Shown here piece after piece: positions 34,762 through 44,144 of a DNA stretch of 64,000 nt. The first letter of the stretch is position 1; each line of letters starts with the position of its first letter. The stretch spans positions 62,001 to 126,000 of the forward strand of contig NZ_SWDW01000012.1 in NCBI RefSeq assembly GCF_004919045.1. Reading direction: 5' to 3'. Origin of the DNA: Sinomonas albida (GTDB taxonomy: Bacteria; Actinomycetota; Actinomycetes; Actinomycetales; Micrococcaceae). The notes under the pieces were generated by a model. That model saw nothing but the letters and a program-made list of their open reading frames with translations, ran no database searches and was not told the DNA's origin. A program made the position numbers and the translations under genes.

Positions 34762-36798
34762 GTGAAGCCCACGCACCTCGACACCGTTGTCTCCCTGTCC
34801 GCCCCGACCGTGCACCCATCCGGCGCCCGCTGCGTCGTCGCGGCGACACGTCCCGACTTCCGCGCCGATGCACCCGTCGGCCAGCTGTGGGAGGTGCCGC
34901 TCGACGGCGGTGCTGCACCCCGGCGCCTCACGCGCGGGTTCCGTGACACGGCGCCGCGATACTCGCCCGACGGGCGGTGGCTCGCGTTCCTCCGGGCAAC
35001 TCCGGAGGGCCGGCCCCAGCTGTGCCTCGTGGAAGCGCAGGGCGGCGAGCCGCGCGTCCTGACCAACCGGCTCCTCGGCGTCGAGCAGTTCGCGTGGTCG
35101 CCCGAGGGCAACCGGATCGCGTTCACGTCGCGCGAACCCGAGGCGGGGCGCTACGGAAGCATGGACGGGGTGGGCCCCCGCGCCGAGGACCCGCGGCTCG
35201 TAACTCATCTCAACTACCGGGTCAACGGGCCCGGGTACACGGGCGACCAGCGCTCGCAGCTCTTCGTCCTGGACCTTCCGAACGGCAACGACGAGCCGTT
35301 CGTGAGCGCGAAGGGCCGCGCGAAGGCGGCCGAGGCCGAGACTCCGGCCGACGAGCGCGAGACTGGCCTTCCCGAGGCCCGCCAGCTGACGACGACCGCG
35401 GTGGATCACTCGCTCCCCTCGTTCTCCTCGGACGGCCAGTGGGTGTACACGGTGTCGCAATTCGACCCTGCGGACGTCGACACCCTCGGATCCCGCGTGG
35501 TCCGGACGGCCGTGGACGGCGGCGGAAGCGCACCGATCGAGCTCGGGACGCCGGACGCGGCCTCGGTCCGGGCCGTGCGCGAGGCGGCGGACGGATCTGG
35601 TCTCTTCGTCCTCGCGTCGACTCTGGGGGAGTCCGGCACGGACTTCGTGGGCTGGAGCACCCACATGTTCTGGCACGATTTCGAAGCCGGCTCGACTGTG
35701 CGGGTCAGCGATCCGGACGACGACTTCGGCGAGGCACCGGCGGCGCTTCGGGTCGGGGCCGACGGTCGCGCCCTCGCGATCGGACGACGGCGCGGCACGG
35801 CTCGGCTCGTGGCGTTCGCCCCCGGCGGTGGCCGGGAGGTCCTCGTCGGGGACGATCGGGTGGTGACCGGCGCGGACTCGGCGGGCGGCGCCGTCGTCCT
35901 TGCGTTCGCTGACGCGACGACGCCGGGCGAACTCGCCGCGGTCCGGGAGGGTGCACCGGAACGCCTCACCGACTTCGCGGCCCCGCTCCGCGAGGCGGCA
36001 GCCCCGCTCGTGCCCCGGGAATTCACCGGCAAGAGCGCCGACGGGACGCCCGTCCACGGGTGGCTCGTGCTGCCTCAGGGCACCGGCCCGTTCCCCGTGC
36101 TGCTGAACATCCATGGCGGCCCGTTCGCCCAGTACACCGGCGCGTGGTTCGACGAGGCCCAGGTCTATGCCGGAGCGGGCTACGCGGTGCTCATGTGCAA
36201 TCCCCGCGGGGCGGCCGGATACGGAGAGGACCACGGGAGGGCCATCAAGGGCCGCATGGGAAGCGTCGACCTCGAAGACGTTCTCGGCTTTGTGGACTCG
36301 GCCCTCGCCGAGTTCCCGGAACTGGACCGCGAACGGCTGGGCGTCATGGGCGGCTCCTACGGCGGCTACCTGACCGCCTGGACCATCGCGCACGACCACC
36401 GCTTCCGCGCGGCGATCGTCGAGCGCGGCTTCCTCGACCCGGTGAGCTTCATCGGCTCGTCCGATATCGGCTGGTTCTTCCCCGGCGAGTACACGGGCTG
36501 GGACGTCGAGGCGATGCAGTCCCAGAGCCCCATGGCCTTCGTCGACAACGTCACCACGCCGACCCTCGTGGTCCACTCCGAGGAAGACTGGCGCTGCCCG
36601 ATCGAGCAGGCGCAGCGCTACTACACGGCATTGCGGCTCCGCGGCGTCGAGACGGAGCTCCTGGTGTTCCCCGGCGAGAACCACGAGCTGTCCCGGGCCG
36701 GAACGCCCCACCACCGGAAGCAGCGGTTCGAGCACATCCTGCGGTGGTGGTCGCGCCACCTTCCGACCGAGGCCAACCCCGCACCCGCGGAAGGCTAG
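34762..36798 (+). CDS. S9 family prolyl-oligopeptidase-type serine peptidase
   Basis: The 678-residue protein has an N-terminal beta-propeller with WD40-like repeats (about 1-420) and a C-terminal alpha/beta-hydrolase domain. The nucleophile is Ser532 in MGGSYGGYLT. The Asp lies in HSEEDWRCPIEQ and the His in FPGENHELS. Its nearest well-known relatives are acylaminoacyl-peptidases. GTG 34762 is chosen because the first propeller segment begins there. No signal peptide is present, so it is cytosolic. Confidence 0.9.
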   Translation: MKPTHLDTVVSLSAPTVHPSGARCVVAATRPDFRADAPVGQLWEVPLDGGAAPRRLTRGFRDTAPRYSPDGRWLAFLRATPEGRPQLCLVEAQGGEPRVLTNRLLGVEQFAWSPEGNRIAFTSREPEAGRYGSMDGVGPRAEDPRLVTHLNYRVNGPGYTGDQRSQLFVLDLPNGNDEPFVSAKGRAKAAEAETPADERETGLPEARQLTTTAVDHSLPSFSSDGQWVYTVSQFDPADVDTLGSRVVRTAVDGGGSAPIELGTPDAASVRAVREAADGSGLFVLASTLGESGTDFVGWSTHMFWHDFEAGSTVRVSDPDDDFGEAPAALRVGADGRALAIGRRRGTARLVAFAPGGGREVLVGDDRVVTGADSAGGAVVLAFADATTPGELAAVREGAPERLTDFAAPLREAAAPLVPREFTGKSADGTPVHGWLVLPQGTGPFPVLLNIHGGPFAQYTGAWFDEAQVYAGAGYAVLMCNPRGAAGYGEDHGRAIKGRMGSVDLEDVLGFVDSALAEFPELDRERLGVMGGSYGGYLTAWTIAHDHRFRAAIVERGFLDPVSFIGSSDIGWFFPGEYTGWDVEAMQSQSPMAFVDNVTTPTLVVHSEEDWRCPIEQAQRYYTALRLRGVETELLVFPGENHELSRAGTPHHRKQRFEHILRWWSRHLPTEANPAPAEG

Positions 36799-36832
36799 GA
36801 CCTCCGAGGGGCCTGCCGCCGCGGCCCGGCCC

Positions 36833-37480
36833 TTAGAATCCCAGTTCTCGGGCTGCGGCCTCGGGCGTCGGATGCGACCACCGCGCCGAGTACTCCTCGT
36901 TGCTGCACAGCGACCGGAGCTCGGCGCGGTCCACGTAGAGGGTGCCGCCGAGGTGGTCTGTCTCGTGCTGGACGATCCGGGCCTGCCAGCCGGAGAACTC
37001 CGCCCTCCGCGCCGAGCCGTCTGGCGCCGTCCACCGGGCCTCGACCCGCGACGGCCGCCGCACCACCGCGGTGTACCCGCGGACCGAGAGGCATCCCTCG
37101 TAGAAGGCGGACCGCTCTTCGCCGAGCGGAAGGTAGGTGGGGTTGATGACGGCGAAGAACGGGAGCGGAGCGCGCTCGCGGGCCAGCGCCACATCGTGAT
37201 CGGCTGCCCAGGTGTCCTCGAGCACCGCGAGGCGCAGCGGGAGGCCGATCTGCGGGGCGGCGAGGCCAACGCCCGGCGCCGCGTGCATGGTGCGTCGCAT
37301 GACCTCGATGAGCGCCGCGAGCAGGGCCGCATCGAGCTGTCCGTCGAATGGCAGCGCCTGCGTGCGCAGCACCGGATGCCCGGCCTGGACGATCTCGGGG
37401 AGGCTCTCCGCCGCGACGATCTCCGCGGCGGCCTCCATGAGGCGTGCGGGGGACCAGCGGCTGGGCGATGCGGGACTCAT
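36833..37480 (-). CDS. def: peptide deformylase
   Basis: Def removes the formyl group from the initiator methionine of nascent chains. The 215-residue metalloenzyme has motif 1 GVGLAAPQ (70-77), motif 2 EGCLS (128-132, metal ligand Cys130) and motif 3 HETDH (172-176). All three metal ligands and the catalytic Glu173 are present. The N-terminal extension of about 25 residues fits actinobacterial forms. Convergent with the S9 peptidase. Confidence 0.94.
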   Translation of the reverse strand: MSPASPSRWSPARLMEAAAEIVAAESLPEIVQAGHPVLRTQALPFDGQLDAALLAALIEVMRRTMHAAPGVGLAAPQIGLPLRLAVLEDTWAADHDVALARERAPLPFFAVINPTYLPLGEERSAFYEGCLSVRGYTAVVRRPSRVEARWTAPDGSARRAEFSGWQARIVQHETDHLGGTLYVDRAELRSLCSNEEYSARWSHPTPEAAARELGF

Positions 37481-37542
37481 GGTGACAGCCTAGGGCGCGG
37501 GCGACGCTCCGCCCGCGCCGGCCCTCCGCGGCTCGGTCCTGT

Positions 37543-38451
37543 TCACGGCGCAGGCGTCCAGCCGCAGGATCGGGCCACAAACGCGTAGATCTCGGCGCGC
37601 AGGGTCGACGATGCCGCCACTTTGACCGTGCCTGTCGCGGACCCGAGGCGAACGGTGAGCGGGATGAGGGTCCCGACCTTGTCCTCGGCGACGGCGTGCG
37701 GATCGCAGCGAGCGGGCCGCACGGTCACCCGCAGCGGCGGCCCGCCCGCCGAGAGGCTCACTTCGCGCGGCCACGGGGCCGACGGGTCCTCGTCGAGGAG
37801 GGTCGTGTTGGCCACGGAGACGAGCGTCGCCTGGGCGGGTCCCGCAGTGGAGCGGCTCGTCGTGGAGGGCTGCGCGGCACCCTGGTTGAGCGTGAGGACC
37901 GCGGTGCCGGGGGCGGAGCCGGGGGAGAGCGCATCCGAGAATCGGAGCGTGACGACGGCGGACACGCGCTCTGCGAAGCACGCGTCGGCGTGGATCCGCG
38001 GCAGCACGACATGCGGGTCCGATGCCGCCACGGTGTGGAGCGAGCCGTCGGCGAGGGTCACGCGGACGGCGGGCGCGCCGTCGTCCGCGTGGTCGCAGCG
38101 CGGCGCCGTCGTCTGCGCCGGGAGGCTGATCGCGAGGCCGGGGGAGAGCTCCTCGCTCCCGCTCCAGGCGGTACCGTCCACGAAGCGGGCGTCCACGAGC
38201 TCCGCGCGGACCACGGTCATGGGCGCCGAGGCCGTGTCATCAAGCTGCAGGACGATCGTTCCGCTCGCGTAGCCGTCGCGGAACTGGTCGACGACGGCGG
38301 AGACCGGCCCCGCCGCGGTGGGGGAGACGGACGACGACGGCGGGAGGCTAGGCGGCGTCGCGGCACCCGGCGAGCACGCGGCCAGCGCGCTGGCCAGGCC
38401 GACGGCGATCAGACCTGCGGCGATCCGACCGGCGCGCGGACGCGGACCCAT
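37543..38451 (-). CDS. hypothetical lipoprotein
   Basis: The 302-residue protein has a signal peptide with a lipobox-like LAAC at about residues 22-25, followed by a Pro/Ser/Thr-rich linker. No family recognised. Two halves each have a 'value ... V-R-P-x-C-D-x-H' type pattern, suggesting two beta-sandwich domains, with cysteines in CDHADDG (about 120) and CDPHAVAEDK (about 253) that might form disulfides. It is exported to the cell surface. Its start is close to the broken LysR gene on the same strand. Confidence 0.7.
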   Translation of the reverse strand: MGPRPRAGRIAAGLIAVGLASALAACSPGAATPPSLPPSSSVSPTAAGPVSAVVDQFRDGYASGTIVLQLDDTASAPMTVVRAELVDARFVDGTAWSGSEELSPGLAISLPAQTTAPRCDHADDGAPAVRVTLADGSLHTVAASDPHVVLPRIHADACFAERVSAVVTLRFSDALSPGSAPGTAVLTLNQGAAQPSTTSRSTAGPAQATLVSVANTTLLDEDPSAPWPREVSLSAGGPPLRVTVRPARCDPHAVAEDKVGTLIPLTVRLGSATGTVKVAASSTLRAEIYAFVARSCGWTPAP

Positions 38452-38470
38452 GAGGTTAGGCTACTGCGCG

Positions 38471-39359
38471 CTAGCCCGCGTGGGTGACGATGCCGAGGAA
38501 GTCCTCCGCCGATCGCGGAAGGGGTGCCGACGCAGACCACACCGCCCGCAGCACGCGCGCGAGCCGGAGCCCTGGCGTCCGCGCCTCGGAGAGTCGCCCG
38601 CTGCGCAGTGCGAGCTGAACCGCGAGCCGGCTCACGACTCCCGGGCCGAGTCCCGCGGCGACGCTCGCCGCGAGGGCCGCGTTGCTCCCCACCTCGAAGC
38701 GATGCCCGGCACCGTACGGCGCCAGCGCAAGGTCGGCAGTCTGCCGCGTCCCGGACCCCGGCTCCCGCACCACAAGCCCGGCCGCCGCGACCTCGTCGGG
38801 GGGGCACGTCGCCGTCGTTCGCCCACGGATGGTCCGGGCGCACGATGACCACGAGCTCGTCGCGGGCCACCTCGAGATAGCGGAAGCCGGTCTGCACCGT
38901 TGGGCCCTCGACGAAGCCCAGGTCTGCGGCGCCGGAGCGGAGACGGTCGAAGACCTCGTCGGAGTTGCCGACGTCGAGCGTGACGCTCATGCCGGGCAGG
39001 CGCTGCTGGGCCGCCGCGAGCCACTGCGGCATGAGGTGCTCGGCAACCGTCATGCTCGCGCACACGTGAAGGGTGCCCCTGTCCCGCTCGAGGGCGTCGA
39101 CGGCGCGGGTCACGCTGTCCGCCGCCTCGAGGACCTCCGCCGCGAGGCCAGCGATGACTCGACCCCGATCAGTCAGCTCCGTGCCTCGGGGCGTGCGCCG
39201 CGCGAGGGCGAAGCCTGCCGAGGCCTCCATCTGCTCCAGGAGCCGCGACGCGTTCGGCTGGGCCATGCCCGTCTCCCGCGCGGCGGCACCGATGCTGCCC
39301 CGCGCCGCGAGCGCAGCAAGGAGACGGTAATGCCTCAGATCCCAGTCCCGAACAGCCAT
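38471..39359 (-). pseudogene. LysR-family regulator with a frameshift in a 7-G tract
   Basis: The N-terminal part (about 185 residues from ATG 39359) has a clear LysR helix-turn-helix (LRHYRLLAALAARGSIGAAA) and the start of the effector domain. At 38798-38804 seven G's (seven C's on the coding strand) break the frame. Removing one base restores the continuous DVPPDEVAAAGLVVREPG stretch through to the stop at 38471 and gives a normal 295-residue LysR. As written, the shifted frame reads on to 38409 into the neighbour. It could be a sequencing error, a true mutation or a slippage switch. Homologues control the divergent YeiH transporter. Confidence 0.85.
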
Positions 39360-39429
39360 ATCGCCAGCATATGACTCCATGCCGGATTGCCGTCTACTGC
39401 GCAGAGGCGGCGCACGGAAGCATGGAAGC

Positions 39430-40473
39430 ATGGCAGCCCCAGAACACACGATCCCAGCGCCTCCGCGTCCCAGCTCGTCGGCCGCGAGCCATCTTGCGGG
39501 GTTCCGGAGTCTCGGGCCCGGGCTCGCCATCGCGGCGCTGGGGGCTGTGGCTGCCCTCGTGATCGCAGCGTTTGTCCCAGGTCTCAGCCCGCTGCTCGTG
39601 GGAATCGTGCTGGGCCTCGCGGCCCGCAACTTCGGCCTGCTCCCGGACCGTCTCGCGGCTGGCCTCGCAGTCGCCGCGCGGGTCCCGCTCCGGCTCGGGA
39701 TCGTGGTGCTGGGCCTCCAGCTGTCTCTGCGCGACCTGGCGGCGCTCGGCTGGGGGATTCCGGTCCTCGCCGCAGCTGTCGTGGCGACTGGCATCGTGGC
39801 AACGATCGGGGTCGGGCGGGCCCTTGGAGTACCGGCGCGGCAGGCCCTGCTCATTGCGTGCGGCTTCTCCGTGTGCGGCGCGGCCGCCGTGGCGGGGGTG
39901 GAGTCGATCGTCGACGCCGACGAAGAGGAGACGGTCACCGCCGTGGCTCTTGTGGTCCTGTTCGGCACGGCCATGATCCCCGTTCTCCCGCTCCTCGCCG
40001 GCGTCTTCGGCCTCGCGCCGCACGTCGCGGCCATCTGGGCCGGCGCCTCCATCCACGAGGTCGCGCAGGTCGTCGCCGCCGGCGGGATCATCGGTGGAGG
40101 GGCGCTCGCGGTCGCCGTCACGGTCAAGCTCGCGCGCGTGCTCATGCTCGCGCCCGTTGCCGCCGTGCTCTCGTGGCGGCGCCGGCGCAGTGGCGCGCTT
40201 GCGGGCGCCAAGCGGCCGCCGATCGTTCCCCTCTTCGTGGTCGGCTTCCTGCTGATGGCGATACTGCGCAGCGCTGTGCCCGTGCCGACGGAGGTGCTCG
40301 GCGCGGCGTCGTGGGTCCAGAGCTTCCTGCTGACGACGGCGATGCTCGCCCTTGGTGCGGGCGTGCGGCTGGGCGTTCTGCTGCGGCGGGGCGGGCGGAC
40401 GCTAGCCCTTGCCGCCTGCTCGACGGCGGTGGTCGGCGCCGTCGGCCTCGCCGGCGCGGCCCTCATCGGCTGA
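39430..40473 (+). CDS. YeiH/putative sulfate exporter family membrane protein
   Basis: The 347-residue protein has about 10-11 hydrophobic segments and family-typical motifs: GIVLGLAARN, LGIVVLGLQLSL, and IACGFSVCGAAAVAGV with the conserved Cys pair. HEVAQVVAAG is also present. The family is annotated as putative sulfate exporters, with weak experimental basis. ATG 39430 is preferred, with GGAAG upstream. ATG 39379 gives a longer, basic leader and is possible. The frameshifted LysR is divergent. Confidence 0.85.
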   Translation: MAAPEHTIPAPPRPSSSAASHLAGFRSLGPGLAIAALGAVAALVIAAFVPGLSPLLVGIVLGLAARNFGLLPDRLAAGLAVAARVPLRLGIVVLGLQLSLRDLAALGWGIPVLAAAVVATGIVATIGVGRALGVPARQALLIACGFSVCGAAAVAGVESIVDADEEETVTAVALVVLFGTAMIPVLPLLAGVFGLAPHVAAIWAGASIHEVAQVVAAGGIIGGGALAVAVTVKLARVLMLAPVAAVLSWRRRRSGALAGAKRPPIVPLFVVGFLLMAILRSAVPVPTEVLGAASWVQSFLLTTAMLALGAGVRLGVLLRRGGRTLALAACSTAVVGAVGLAGAALIG

Positions 40474-40559
40474 GCCACAAGCCGCTACCCGGGCCGCTCT
40501 CAGGGAACCTACAGTTAGGCGAATCCGCCGGCACAGGGTTCGTGTCTAGCCTCAGTTTC

Positions 40560-42065
40560 ATGGGAAAGGTGAGCCGTCGGCGTTTTCTTCAGGGTGCGGG
40601 TCTTGCGGTCTTCGGGGCGGTGGCGGGCGCAGGAGTCGCGCGGTCCAGCATCTTCCCGCTCCCGCCGAGCGCCTCCGCGGCCACACCGAGCGCGACCCCC
40701 TCCGCCGGCGCGACGGCCGGCAGCCCGCCGCCGGACAGGACCTTCGTCAGCACGAAGCTGACGACGCCCCACGTCGACGTGTGGTCCTCGGGGGCGACCG
40801 CAGCCGGGCTCGTGTTCGCGGGACCCATGGGCCACGGCTCCAATGGGCTCATCATGGACAACGCCGGCCACCCGGTGTGGATGGAGCCGACGGGCGCGGG
40901 CGTCACCGACCTCAAGGTCCAGCAGTACCAGGGGAAACCGGTCCTCACCTACTGGAGCGGCAAGGGGATCGGCGGCCACGGCGAGGGCACGGGAATCGTC
41001 AAGGACACGAGCTACAGGACCATCGCCGAGGTCTCCGCGGGCGGCGGCCTCAGAGCGGACCTGCACGAATTCCGTCTCACGGCCAACGGCACCGCCCTCC
41101 TCACCGCCTACCCGACCGTGCAGGTCGACCTCTCCCCGCTGGGTGGGAGCACGAAGGACTACATGTACGACTGCCACGTCCAGGAGGTGGACGTGGCCAC
41201 GGGGAGGGTCCTGTTCGACTGGAAGGCCTCGGACCAGATCCCGCTCGACGAGAGCTACGTCAAGCCCTCCGACGACTCCACGGCGGACGGAAGCACTGCG
41301 GCGAAGGCGTTCGACCGCTATCACGTCAACGCCGTCGATCTGCGCTCCGACGGATACCTCATCTCGTTCCGGCACACCCACACCATCTACCTCGTGAACA
41401 CGTCGGGCGCGGTGGTGTGGCGGCTTGGCGGGAAGCAGAGCGACTTCGCCATCCCCGCCGAGGGCGCCTTCGCATGGCAGCACGACGTGCGGCAGCGGCC
41501 GGATGGGGTCATCAGCATGTTCGACAACCACTACAAGGACGGCACTGTCGGGACCTCACGCGGCCTGCTCCTCACGGTCGACGAGAAGAAGCGGACAGCG
41601 GCCGTCAAGCTTGAGCTCGCGAGGGGCGGGCACCGCGGCAATGCGATGGGGAACGTGCAGTTCCTCGACAACGGCCATTACTTCGTGGGCTGGGGCTCGG
41701 ATCCGTCCGCGACCGAGTTCGACGCCGCGGGCAATGCCGTGTTCGAGGCCACGAGCATCGGTGGCGGTTCCTACCGCGTCTACAGGGAGGTGTGGACTGC
41801 CGCCCCGGACACCTTGCCGGACGTGGCCGTCCTCCCCGGGAACGGCTCGACGATGCAGGTCTACGCGAGCTGGAACGGCGCGACCGAGGTGGCGAGCTGG
41901 CGCTTCCTGACGAGCGACGACGCGGCCTCGCTCGCGGAGTCCGTCGTGGTCAAGCGCACGGGGTTCGAGACGACGGCCGCCGTCGCCACCGCACAGCATG
42001 TCGCCGCCGAGGCGCTCGACTCGACGGGCAAAGTGCTCGCGCGCTCCGCCGTCGTCAAGGCGTAG
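40560..42065 (+). CDS. Tat-exported arylsulfotransferase-like protein (ASST family)
   Basis: The 501-residue protein has a twin-arginine signal peptide, KVSRRRFLQGAG plus a hydrophobic stretch (to about 40), and a beta-propeller body of ASST type. The segments DCHVQEVD, HVNAVDLRSDGYLISFRHTH and WQHDVRQRPDGVISMFDNH contain candidate catalytic histidines. ASST enzymes move sulfate between phenols. A substrate cannot be named. ATG 40560 is chosen over the longer frame, which overlaps the YeiH gene. Exported by the Tat genes at 16.6-17.7 kb. Actinobacterial relatives are mostly uncharacterised. Confidence 0.82.
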   Translation: MGKVSRRRFLQGAGLAVFGAVAGAGVARSSIFPLPPSASAATPSATPSAGATAGSPPPDRTFVSTKLTTPHVDVWSSGATAAGLVFAGPMGHGSNGLIMDNAGHPVWMEPTGAGVTDLKVQQYQGKPVLTYWSGKGIGGHGEGTGIVKDTSYRTIAEVSAGGGLRADLHEFRLTANGTALLTAYPTVQVDLSPLGGSTKDYMYDCHVQEVDVATGRVLFDWKASDQIPLDESYVKPSDDSTADGSTAAKAFDRYHVNAVDLRSDGYLISFRHTHTIYLVNTSGAVVWRLGGKQSDFAIPAEGAFAWQHDVRQRPDGVISMFDNHYKDGTVGTSRGLLLTVDEKKRTAAVKLELARGGHRGNAMGNVQFLDNGHYFVGWGSDPSATEFDAAGNAVFEATSIGGGSYRVYREVWTAAPDTLPDVAVLPGNGSTMQVYASWNGATEVASWRFLTSDDAASLAESVVVKRTGFETTAAVATAQHVAAEALDSTGKVLARSAVVKA

Positions 42066-42132
42066 CCCGGCGAGGTGGGCGCCGGTCTGGCCTCGTGCTG
42101 GCCAACGGCACCCTGTGCCGTTAAATGGTGAC

Positions 42133-43056
42133 GTGGTGGATTCCGGCGTCAACGATCGGAGCGAGGGCCACTCGCTCGGGATTGCGTGTGTCCTGCTCGC
42201 GTCCATCCTGTGGGGAACCACCGGGACTGCCTCCGCGCTCGCTGGATCGGTGAGTCCCCTCGCGATGGGGGCGGCGTCGATGGGTGTCGGCGGACTTCTC
42301 CTCGCGGCAACTTCGGCGCCGCAGATCGCCTCGAGCTCTCGGCTCCTTGCCGCCTCATGGCCGCTCGTCATCGTCGGCGGTGCCGCCGTCGCCCTGTACT
42401 CCGTGGCCTTCTACACTTCGATGCGCCTGGCTGGCGTGGCGATCGGTACGGCCGTCTCGATTGGCGGCGCTCCCGTGGCGTCCGCAGTGCTCGAGCGGTT
42501 CCTCGACGGCCGGCGGCTCACGCCGCAGTGGGCGGCGGGCGCGACCCTCGGCGTCGTCGGCGCGGTCCTGCTGAGCTTCGCTCGGGGAGGCGGCGGAGGA
42601 GGCGAGTCCGCCCAGACGGCGGCCGGCGTGCTCCTCGGCGTGCTCGCCGCCTCGACGTATGCGGGCTACTCATGGACGTCGCATCGGCTCATGCGCCTCG
42701 GCGTCCCGTCCCGCGCGTCGGTCGGGGCCACGTTCGCGGTCGCCGCGGTCGTCCTGCTGGCCGTGCTCGTCGGTGTGGGCCGGCCGTTCCTCGACTCGTG
42801 GACCAATCTCGCCGTCGGCGCCTACCTCGCGGCGGTGCCCATGTTCGTTGGCTATCTGCTGTTCGGCTGGGGCCTCAGCCGGGTCGCGTCGAGCACCGCC
42901 ACGACCGTCTCGCTGGCCGAGCCCGTGGTCGCCGCGGTCTTGGCGGTCGTCGTCGTCGGCGAGCGCCTCCCATGGTTCGGCTGGGCCGGCATGGGTCTCA
43001 TTGTCGCGTGCCTTGTGGCCCTGGCGCTGCCTGTACGCCGTAGGCCGGCCGGCTAG
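42133..43056 (+). CDS. EamA/DMT-family transporter
   Basis: The 307-residue drug/metabolite transporter has ten hydrophobic segments in two repeats of five. Diagnostic segments are LWGTTGTASALAG at the start and SVAFYTSMRLAGVAIGTAV in the first half. The second half has ASTATTVSLAEPVVAAVLA. It could export amino acids or other small molecules. GTG 42133 is the best start in frame. The stop overlaps the convergent oxidoreductase stop by 4 bp. Confidence 0.86.
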   Translation: MVDSGVNDRSEGHSLGIACVLLASILWGTTGTASALAGSVSPLAMGAASMGVGGLLLAATSAPQIASSSRLLAASWPLVIVGGAAVALYSVAFYTSMRLAGVAIGTAVSIGGAPVASAVLERFLDGRRLTPQWAAGATLGVVGAVLLSFARGGGGGGESAQTAAGVLLGVLAASTYAGYSWTSHRLMRLGVPSRASVGATFAVAAVVLLAVLVGVGRPFLDSWTNLAVGAYLAAVPMFVGYLLFGWGLSRVASSTATTVSLAEPVVAAVLAVVVVGERLPWFGWAGMGLIVACLVALALPVRRRPAG

Positions 43057-44144
43057 CTCAGCGACCAGGCCTCGGCCGCCGTCGTGACCATCGACTGCTC
43101 GGCAGCCGAGCGCTCGATCGCCAGGCCGAGCACGTGATCCTGCGCGGCCTCGGCAAGCGGATAGGGCGCCGGGCCGAATCCTCGGATCCACTCTGCGGTC
43201 GCGAGCAGGATCGAGGACATCGCGATGTCCTCGTCATTGAAACGGAGGCCGAAGAACGGATTGCGCCAGAGGACCTCGCCGTCGAGGCTCAGGTGCGCGG
43301 TGTCGAAGCCCTCGTGGTCGAGCTCGTAGCCCGATTGGTGGCGCTCGATGCGCGACTCCAGGATCGTCTCGGCGTCAACGATCCTCACGAGGCGATCGTT
43401 GCTGATTTCCCCCGTGCTGCCGCGCAGCACGAGGCGTCGGGAACGCAGGTGGTTGCGCGACTGGTTGTCCGTGAAGTCGTAGAGGGCGCTCCGCCCGCTC
43501 TCGAATTCGAGGGTGCCGATCGTGGTGGTCGCCATCCGCGGTTCGAGGTCATGCGTCCATCCGCCGCGGTCGCTCGGGTTGACCAGGGGTCCCGCGAACT
43601 TGCGCGCGCTCACAGTTGCCGGCTCGAAGCCCACGCCGAGGAACGATCTGATGATGCTCGCCGCGTGGTAGAGATGCGTCGAGGAGACCTGGACGGAGCT
43701 CAGCTCGCCGATGAGCCCACGACGCACGGCGGCAAGCCGGGCCGCGTGGGTGGGCATGTGCATGTACTGCTCGGCGACCTGGACGAGGCCTGACGGGCCC
43801 ACCCGCTCCCACAGCCGCCGGAGCCCGCTCAGGTCTGGTGCCGGCGGGGTCTCGGAGAGAACCGCGACGCCCCGCGCGACAGCCGCCTCGATCTGGGCCG
43901 GATTGGCGTCCCAGCTCACGCTCGTGACCACGAATTCCGGGGCCGCCGCGCTGATAAGCTCATCGGCCGACGCGTAGACCGGGACGTTCCAGCGCTCGGC
44001 GACCTCGCGGCGCACCTCCTCGCGCCGCGCGACGACGCCGACGAGCTCGAGCTCGCGCGGGAATCGGCGCGCGAGCTGCAGGAAATACTGGCCCCGCCAC
44101 GCGGCCCCGATGATGCCGACCCGGACCGGCTCAGAATTCTGCAC
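43053..44144 (-). CDS. Gfo/Idh/MocA-family oxidoreductase
   Basis: The 363-residue NAD(P)-dependent enzyme has an N-terminal Rossmann fold with VRVGIIGAAWRGQYFLQLA and a C-terminal alpha/beta domain. The usual EKP motif is replaced by SETPPAPD, which is atypical, so the substrate may be unusual or the lysine may be missing. GTG 44144 has GGAAG 5 bases upstream. It overlaps the upstream toroid gene by 14 bp, so the two form a coupled pair. Confidence 0.82.
   Translation of the reverse strand: MQNSEPVRVGIIGAAWRGQYFLQLARRFPRELELVGVVARREEVRREVAERWNVPVYASADELISAAAPEFVVTSVSWDANPAQIEAAVARGVAVLSETPPAPDLSGLRRLWERVGPSGLVQVAEQYMHMPTHAARLAAVRRGLIGELSSVQVSSTHLYHAASIIRSFLGVGFEPATVSARKFAGPLVNPSDRGGWTHDLEPRMATTTIGTLEFESGRSALYDFTDNQSRNHLRSRRLVLRGSTGEISNDRLVRIVDAETILESRIERHQSGYELDHEGFDTAHLSLDGEVLWRNPFFGLRFNDEDIAMSSILLATAEWIRGFGPAPYPLAEAAQDHVLGLAIERSAAEQSMVTTAAEAWSLS

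Noticed and set aside
34729-37332. 867-residue minus-strand open frame
   Set aside because: Antisense to the S9 peptidase; no motifs.
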